NCBI RefSeq assembly: GCF_017114995.1
Contig: NZ_JABXKL010000099.1
Location: 23,977 to 87,976, forward strand
DNA from: Nostoc sp. NMS9
GTDB lineage: Bacteria; Cyanobacteriota; Cyanobacteriia; Cyanobacteriales; Nostocaceae
Reading direction: 5' to 3'
Length of the DNA stretch: 64,000 nucleotides
Below, piece by piece: positions 59,649 through 64,000 of the stretch. The notes below the pieces were generated by a model. The model searched no databases and was not told the DNA's origin. It worked only from the letters and a program-made list of their open reading frames with translations. Made by a program: the position numbers and the translations under genes. Position 1 is the first letter of the stretch; every line of letters starts with the position of its first letter.

Positions 59649-61021
59649 TCTAATCGTCGCAGTTGAATTTGATGTAGGCGTGGGCCAACAATCGATACCA
59701 CGGTGAATTCGAGATTTTGATAACAAAAGATTTCGCCTTTGGCAGGAATTTTCTGTAACTCATACAGCAAAAAGCCCCCTAGTGTTTGGTATTCTCTGGT
59801 CAGGGGCAAATTGAGATGCAAAACTTCGTTGAGGTCTTCAAGGTTGATTTGTGCTTGCACCAAAAATTTTTGCTCATCTAACATCTGAATCAGTAAGTCT
59901 TCACTGCTTTCAGGTTCACTGGGGTCGCCAATAATTTCGGCAATCACATCTTTGATTGTCACTAGTCCCACAGTACCGCCAAATTCATTGACTACCATAA
60001 CCATAGCGGGTTTCTCTTGCTGCATCATGGGCAAAAGTTCACTCAAGGGCGTGTGTTCTGGAACAAACCGGGCGGGACGCATCCAAGGTTGGATCTGTGT
60101 TTCTAAACTGAGCTTTCCTACAGCCAAAGGTTGTGCCAAATCTTTAAAATAAACAATACCGCGAACATCGTCCAAAGATTCACCAATCACGGGATAGCGA
60201 GAGTAACCCGTAGAAGCCATTTCCCTGAGTAATGTCTGGAAGGTAGCATCTTTTGGCAGCGCGATAATACTGGTGCGCGGGATCATCACATCTTGCGCCA
60301 TGACATCCCCAAACTCGAAGACATTATTGAGTAATTCCCGCTCTGCACGCTCTAAACCAGTAGACCCCCATTCTGTAGAGATGATCAGTTGCAATTCTTC
60401 GGGAGTTACAGGCGGTCGCCAGCCTTGACCTGTGTATTGGATGCCAAAAATCCGTAATAAAAAACGAGTTGATTGGTTAAGAATCCAGATGAAGGGGCCA
60501 AAAAAACGCACGATCGCTTTTACCGGAGGCCCCAAAAACCTCGCTAGCTGTTCTGAGTACAGCATGGCTAAGGATTTGGGACATAGTTCTCCAATCACAA
60601 TTTGCAAATAGGCAATCAAGAAAAAGGCAATGGGAATTGATAGGGAATGGGCGAGGAAGGTAGTCATCCCACTGGGTAAAGGCCAGGATCTTAACCAGGC
60701 ATTCACCAGCACGACAATCGTACTTTCGCCAATCCATCCCAGTGCCAAACTAGAGAGGGTAATACCTAACTGGGTGGTAGATAGCAGTCGGTCAATACTG
60801 CGTTGTAACATTTCTACAGCGATCGCTGGAATATCCCCAGCCTTAACTAGCTGGTGAATACGCGATCGCCGCACGCTCACCATCGAAAATTCCGCCGTTA
60901 CAAAAAAGGCATTTATGGCAATCAGTAGTAGCACTGACAACAATCGCAGCGCCACTTCTATCAAACTTAAATTAGGAAAACCACTCACCGCCAAAGCTCG
61001 TGTAAAACTCACGCCCTCCAT
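59627..61021 (-). CDS. CorC/HlyC-family membrane protein (CNNM-CBS-CorC)
   Basis: 464 residues. N-terminal DUF21/CNNM transmembrane domain (about 20-220; NAFFVTAEFSMVSVRRSRIH QL and LSSLALGWIGE), two CBS domains (about 235-365; MIPRTSIIALPKDATFQTLL, MMVVNEFGGTVGLVTIKDVI), and a C-terminal transporter-associated CorC_HlyC domain (TLGGFLLYELQKIPAKGEIF). Members are Mg/Co transport-linked or haemolysin-like proteins; transport role is inferred. Intact. Confidence 0.92.
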   Translation of the reverse strand: MEGVSFTRALAVSGFPNLSLIEVALRLLSVLLLIAINAFFVTAEFSMVSVRRSRIHQLVKAGDIPAIAVEMLQRSIDRLLSTTQLGITLSSLALGWIGESTIVVLVNAWLRSWPLPSGMTTFLAHSLSIPIAFFLIAYLQIVIGELCPKSLAMLYSEQLARFLGPPVKAIVRFFGPFIWILNQSTRFLLRIFGIQYTGQGWRPPVTPEELQLIISTEWGSTGLERAERELLNNVFEFGDVMAQDVMIPRTSIIALPKDATFQTLLREMASTGYSRYPVIGESLDDVRGIVYFKDLAQPLAVGKLSLETQIQPWMRPARFVPEHTPLSELLPMMQQEKPAMVMVVNEFGGTVGLVTIKDVIAEIIGDPSEPESSEDLLIQMLDEQKFLVQAQINLEDLNEVLHLNLPLTREYQTLGGFLLYELQKIPAKGEIFCYQNLEFTVVSIVGPRLHQIQLRRLEELRVES

Positions 61022-61108
61022 TTAGGGGGAATAGGGAATGGTAAAAAATAACAGATAATTACCAATACCCAATACCCAATGCCCAATGCCTAATGCCCAA
61101 TGCCCTTT

Positions 61109-61810
61109 CTACCTTTCTACAGGAATATTCGATGCCTCTAGCTTCAATTGTTGAGCGGGATAATCAGTGAGAGCAAGTGATATTTTCTTGACATCATCAA
61201 GTAAAGCTGTAGGAATGCTCACTGTACCTGAAAATGCTGGCCCATTTACAGGCAATTCTGTTGGTAAACCCTCTGTACTTGCACTCAGGGTTCGTCCTTT
61301 GTCATCGGTAACATCTAAAAAACTATACAGGAAGCGCACAGAATCCTTACCTTTGTTCTGCATTTTCACTTTCAGTAGTAAATCACCACCAGAGTAGCGA
61401 GCAGATTGTACAGTCATTGTTACACCCTGACTTTGGGCTGTAACCGGAAAACCTGGTAGGGGTTTTTCTTCAACTACTTCTGGGGGTTTTTCCTCTGGCT
61501 TCTGCTTGCTGCTATTGGTTTCTTCATCATCTTCTTCTGGCTTTTCCGATTTAGCGGCTTTGGTCTTACCCTCAATTCGCGCCTTGACAATTTTCAGAAT
61601 CTCTTCTTCTTTTAATAGCACCAGCCCTCCCTGTTGGGAGTTATTTGCCTTATTGCTGGCAAATTTGGTTGTGGGACGCCCATCTGGTGTAGTCACGCCT
61701 TTAAGTGCTGAACTCCCCAGTTCAAAGCCCAAAAACGCGCTCACAGAACCTGCTCCCATCATCAGAATTAACAAAATCAAAGTAAGAAGTACAGTAGAAT
61801 TTATTTTCAT
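61109..61810 (-). CDS. Membrane-anchored extracytoplasmic protein, unknown function
   Basis: 233 residues from the ATG at 61810 (frame open to 61873). One N-terminal helix (MKINSTVLLTLILLILMMGA GSVSAFLGF), a polar linker with EEE and Lys/Glu runs (about 65-115), and a C-terminal beta domain (TAQSQGVTMTVQSARYSGGD LLLKVKMQNKGKDSVRFLYS FLDVTDDKGRTL), which resembles a DUF4352-like Ig fold by pattern. Probably an exported anchored protein. No named family with certainty. Confidence 0.75.
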   Translation of the reverse strand: MKINSTVLLTLILLILMMGAGSVSAFLGFELGSSALKGVTTPDGRPTTKFASNKANNSQQGGLVLLKEEEILKIVKARIEGKTKAAKSEKPEEDDEETNSSKQKPEEKPPEVVEEKPLPGFPVTAQSQGVTMTVQSARYSGGDLLLKVKMQNKGKDSVRFLYSFLDVTDDKGRTLSASTEGLPTELPVNGPAFSGTVSIPTALLDDVKKISLALTDYPAQQLKLEASNIPVER

Positions 61811-62106
61811 CGCTGACAAGCTATCACAATAGAATGCTGGTCTATTTAAGAATAGTGAAGCTTTTGACCTCAATCCTTAAAGGAACTTAATCAATATTAG
61901 TTTGCACTATATCTATGATCAAATTATGTAGTATAAAAATCTAGTAAACTATTGTCCAGTATTCACGCGTGGTAAATTTGTGCTATATTCATGGGATTGG
62001 CTAAACTCAGTACGTGAGGTATTTTTCTCACTCTAAAATCAGCAAATGAGGTTGACCTAAGAGTTGAAGTAATTTACTTGTAGCAACCCACAACCCAAAA
62101 AAACAA
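61811..62106. other. Intergenic upstream of tRNA
   Basis: 296 A/T-rich bases. No gene seen. A promoter for the tRNA must lie here but no strong -35/-10 stands out. Confidence 0.35.
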
Positions 62107-62179
62107 GCGCCTTTGGCCGATTGGGGAGGCAACGAACTCATAATTCGTCTTCAGGCTGGTTCGATTCCAGCAGGGCGCA
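62107..62179 (+). tRNA. tRNA-Met (anticodon CAT)
   Basis: 73 bases with a full cloverleaf: acceptor GCGCCTT/AGGGCGC, D-arm GCC-GATTGGGGA-GGC (three-pair stem), anticodon arm ACGAA-CTCATAA-TTCGT with CAT, variable loop of six (CTTCAG), T-arm GCTGG-TTCGATT-CCAGC, discriminator A. CCA is not encoded. The acceptor pair G1-C72 excludes the cyanobacterial initiator shape. It may be elongator tRNA-Met or, if lysidinylated, tRNA-Ile2; sequence alone does not decide. Confidence 0.85.
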
Positions 62180-62194
62180 CTGAATTATCAAAAA

Positions 62195-62265
62195 GTAGTA
62201 ATAGAGGGCATGGGGCATTGGGAATTGGGAATTGGGAATTGGGCATTGGGCATTGGGTATTGGGT
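62195..62265. repeat. Heptamer-like repeat tract
   Basis: GGGCATTGGGAATTGGGAAT and GGGCATTGGGTATTGG series between tRNA-Met and the next gene. STRR type. Confidence 0.7.
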
Positions 62266-62330
62266 ATTGATCAATAATTAATAGTTCTTCTTCCCCTGCT
62301 CCTCTGCTTCCCACTCCCCACACCCCAATC

Positions 62331-62762
62331 TTACCGAGATGGTAAAGTTTCAAATCTGAATTCAGTTCCTACTTTAAGTTTGTTGCTATAGCGAGGAGAC
62401 ACGAGCAGCGATGTGTCATAAGGATTTGGTAAATCAGGAGTACGAATATAAGGATCGTTGCCAACTTGCTGAGTCAGGGCATCGTGATATAAAGTATTAA
62501 TCAAATTAGCATCGCGGGCAATTTCATTTTCTGGAAAGGAACCACCGAAACCGGAACCAGATCCTAGAAATGAGTCTAGCTGACGCTTGAGACTGCCATT
62601 TTCGTAGAAATTGCGATCGTGACGAAAATAAGCTCGTTCAAATATATCATTCGTAGTTTCAGAATTGGGTGTTGCCGTTTGGGCAGATGCAATAGAGGGA
62701 AAAGCAATACCAGCAGCAAGCAACACCAATAAACCACCAAAGGTTTTAAATTTTATACGCAC
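62331..62762 (-). CDS. Small secreted protein, unknown function
   Basis: 143 residues. Signal peptide MRIKFKTFGGLLVLLAAGIA FPSIASAQ (cleavage after about 28). The mature part is rich in N, F, G and S (RAYFRHDRNFYENGSLKRQL DSFLGSGSGFGGSFPENEIA RDA) with no recognised motif. Likely periplasmic or outer. Conserved cyanobacterial type by impression only. Divergent from pyrE. Confidence 0.7.
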   Translation of the reverse strand: MRIKFKTFGGLLVLLAAGIAFPSIASAQTATPNSETTNDIFERAYFRHDRNFYENGSLKRQLDSFLGSGSGFGGSFPENEIARDANLINTLYHDALTQQVGNDPYIRTPDLPNPYDTSLLVSPRYSNKLKVGTEFRFETLPSR

Positions 62763-62868
62763 GTTTCTGACTCCTCAACTTTTGCTTTGGGCGAATCTTA
62801 ATTTATGCTGAAGTTCAGAACTCTGATGAGTTCAACCTTTGGTGTAGCACAACTTTTAATGTTTTGTA

Positions 62869-63489
62869 ATGACGTATCCTACTGAAACTATCACCCACCC
62901 AGATATTTGGGCAACCACTTCTGATTTGACCACTTTGCGCCACAAGCTACTAGATTTATTTTGCCAACTTGCTTATCAAGAGGGTGATTTTCTCCTATCT
63001 TCTGGGCTGCGTAGTTCTTATTACGTCAATAAGACACAGGTAACACTCCATCCTCAAGGCGCTTTAGCTGTCGGACGATTGGTATTCCCTTTATTACCTG
63101 TAGATACACAGGCTGTAGGTGGTTTAACAATGGGGGCTGACCCAATTGTGACAGCAGTGAGTATAGTTTCAGTTTATGAAAACCGCCCGATACCAGCGCT
63201 GATTATTCGCAAGGAAGCCAAGGGTTATGGAACAAGAGCTTATATAGAAGGCCCCAGTTTACTAGAGGGCGCAAAAGTAGTAGTTTTGGAAGATGTAGTA
63301 ACAACTGGGCAATCTGCTCTAAAAGCGGTTGAGCGTCTGAAAGATGCAGGTTATACCGTAAATCAAGTAATTTCACTGGTAGATCGACAACAAGGGGGAG
63401 GTGAGTTGTACCAGTCAGCGGGGTTGAAGTTTGAAACTTTGTTTTCGATTCAGGAAGTTCAAGAACGCTACCGACAACTTGCGAAATAA
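62869..63489 (+). CDS. pyrE: Orotate phosphoribosyltransferase
   Basis: 206 residues. FLLSSGLRSSYYVNKTQVTL, GGLTMGADPIVTAVS, and the PRPP loop VVVLEDVVTTGQSALKAVE (acidic pair Glu-Asp before VVTTG) with RKEAKGYGT (flexible loop Lys/His region) are the OPRT family. Converts orotate plus PRPP to OMP in pyrimidine synthesis. Intact. ATG at 62869. Confidence 0.95.
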   Translation: MTYPTETITHPDIWATTSDLTTLRHKLLDLFCQLAYQEGDFLLSSGLRSSYYVNKTQVTLHPQGALAVGRLVFPLLPVDTQAVGGLTMGADPIVTAVSIVSVYENRPIPALIIRKEAKGYGTRAYIEGPSLLEGAKVVVLEDVVTTGQSALKAVERLKDAGYTVNQVISLVDRQQGGGELYQSAGLKFETLFSIQEVQERYRQLAK

Positions 63490-64000
63490 ATCATAAGTGT
63501 CGGTTGCCTAGACTTTTCAAGGTGACTGGTAGAATCTCTTTTTTCTGTCTACGCTCTCTGTGCCTCTGCGGTTGAAAAGTAGTTTTTATAACCACAGAGG
63601 CGCAGAGAACACAGAGGTAAGAGGTTAAAGAGAAATTTATTGTTCAAAATTGTTATCCACCTTGAAAGGGCTAGTGTCGGCTGCCAAATTGTTTGACAAT
63701 TTGACAGATTTTTGTGTTGGAAAATATTACTCTTAAACCCGCATTTCTCACAAGCGGTGCGATCGCTATTACCCAAATCTTTATCAAGCTTAGATTTTGA
63801 GCGTTTTAGAGACTGTACAAATCACAACAGTATGTGAACGGGGTATTTTATCGCAAGTCTAAGTGGCATAAACGTTTTGGCTAGTCGTTTAAATCTTTGT
63901 GAGAAATCCGGGTTAAAGCCCTAATGGGTAAGAGTTTTATTATTTTAACCTGAGTTCGGGATAAGGAAAGGGACAGGTAGTAAGCTGAAAATAGCGTTAA
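63490..64000. other. Terminal intergenic region with inverted repeats
   Basis: 511 bases, no gene. A paired CTCTGTGC..CTCTGCGGTT/ACCACAGAGGCGCAGAG repeat (63549-63617), a perfect hairpin CAAATTGT-TTG-ACAATTTG (63685-63703), and 21-bp inverted ends at 63733 and 63897. Confidence 0.5.
63733..63917. mobile_element. Possible MITE or IS remnant with 21-bp inverted ends
   Basis: The left end TTAAACCCGCATTTCTCACA (63733) and the inverted right end TTTAACCCGGATTTCTCACA (63917 leftwards) agree at about 19 of 21 positions. The 143 bases between hold no ORF. Confidence 0.5.

Noticed and set aside
62138..62353. 71-codon reverse ORF
   Set aside because: Overlaps the tRNA and an STRR tract.
63549..63776. 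75-codon reverse ORF
   Set aside because: Composed of dispersed repeats, including the CTCTGCGGTT family.

Overview
The window looks like chromosomal DNA of a filamentous, heterocyst-forming type cyanobacterium (Nostoc/Anabaena group). Support: many GCGATCGC (HIP1-type) octamers, heptanucleotide short tandem repeats between genes (AATGACA/C/T, TAGGAGT types), dispersed palindromes of the GATGCCTACGG..GGCTACGCC type, a P-II protein with cyanobacterial T-loop, a CphB-type phytochrome beside a small response regulator, and sucrose-phosphate phosphatase. No transposase gene, CRISPR array, rRNA or replication origin was seen.

Layout. 1-6.9 kb: 5' end of a carotenoid-synthesis (CruF-like) gene running off the left edge, a small membrane protein, an MlaE-type ABC permease, a secreted small protein, a membrane protein of unknown role, three tiny single-helix ORFs, a candidate small RNA, and an alanine-glyoxylate/serine-pyruvate type aminotransferase. 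7.2-14.2 kb: a giant repetitive DUF4347/delta-60/Ig-like/DUF4114 protein, DUF1499 and DUF1345 proteins, and a coiled-coil gene lying inside the broken halves of a GNAT acetyltransferase. 14.2-19.7 kb: a 1414-residue hybrid histidine kinase, an EAL-domain relic and a frameshifted response regulator ending against a 21-bp tandem repeat. 19.9-25.3 kb: bioF, ruvA, spp, then a two-partner secretion locus whose exoprotein is collapsed to its two ends while the outer-membrane transporter is intact. 25.3-26.6 kb: an accumulation of hairpins, an xseA relic, an 84-bp tandem repeat and an Uma2 fragment. 26.6-32.7 kb: an overlapping photoreceptor operon, cphB-rcpB-hybrid kinase; the last gene carries a GAF domain with cyanobacteriochrome signatures. 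33-37 kb: xseA-xseB, then decaying toxin-antitoxin genes next to a large PIN-like protein. 37.6-48.6 kb: recA with a probable LexA box, a thioredoxin-like protein, a subtilase with membrane tail, a beta-helix/RTX protein, thiD, glnB. 48.9-64 kb: a caspase-like gene split from downstream sequence by one in-frame stop, rdgB, phosphoglucomutase, a J-domain/WD40-like protein, a ParM-like actin with small partner, DedA, an oxidoreductase, queC, a CorC-like protein, tRNA-Met(CAT) and pyrE.

How it fits together. Most genes are housekeeping (DNA repair recA/ruvA/xseAB, cofactors bioF/thiD/queC, nucleotide pool rdgB/pyrE, nitrogen sensing glnB). The distinctive parts are light/two-component signalling (three receivers with phytochrome, CBCR-like and GAF/PAS kinases) and secreted repeat proteins. 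A second theme is gene decay: at least ten relics or frameshifted genes, often beside mobile palindromic repeats. Everything here comes from reading the sequence; no database search was run.
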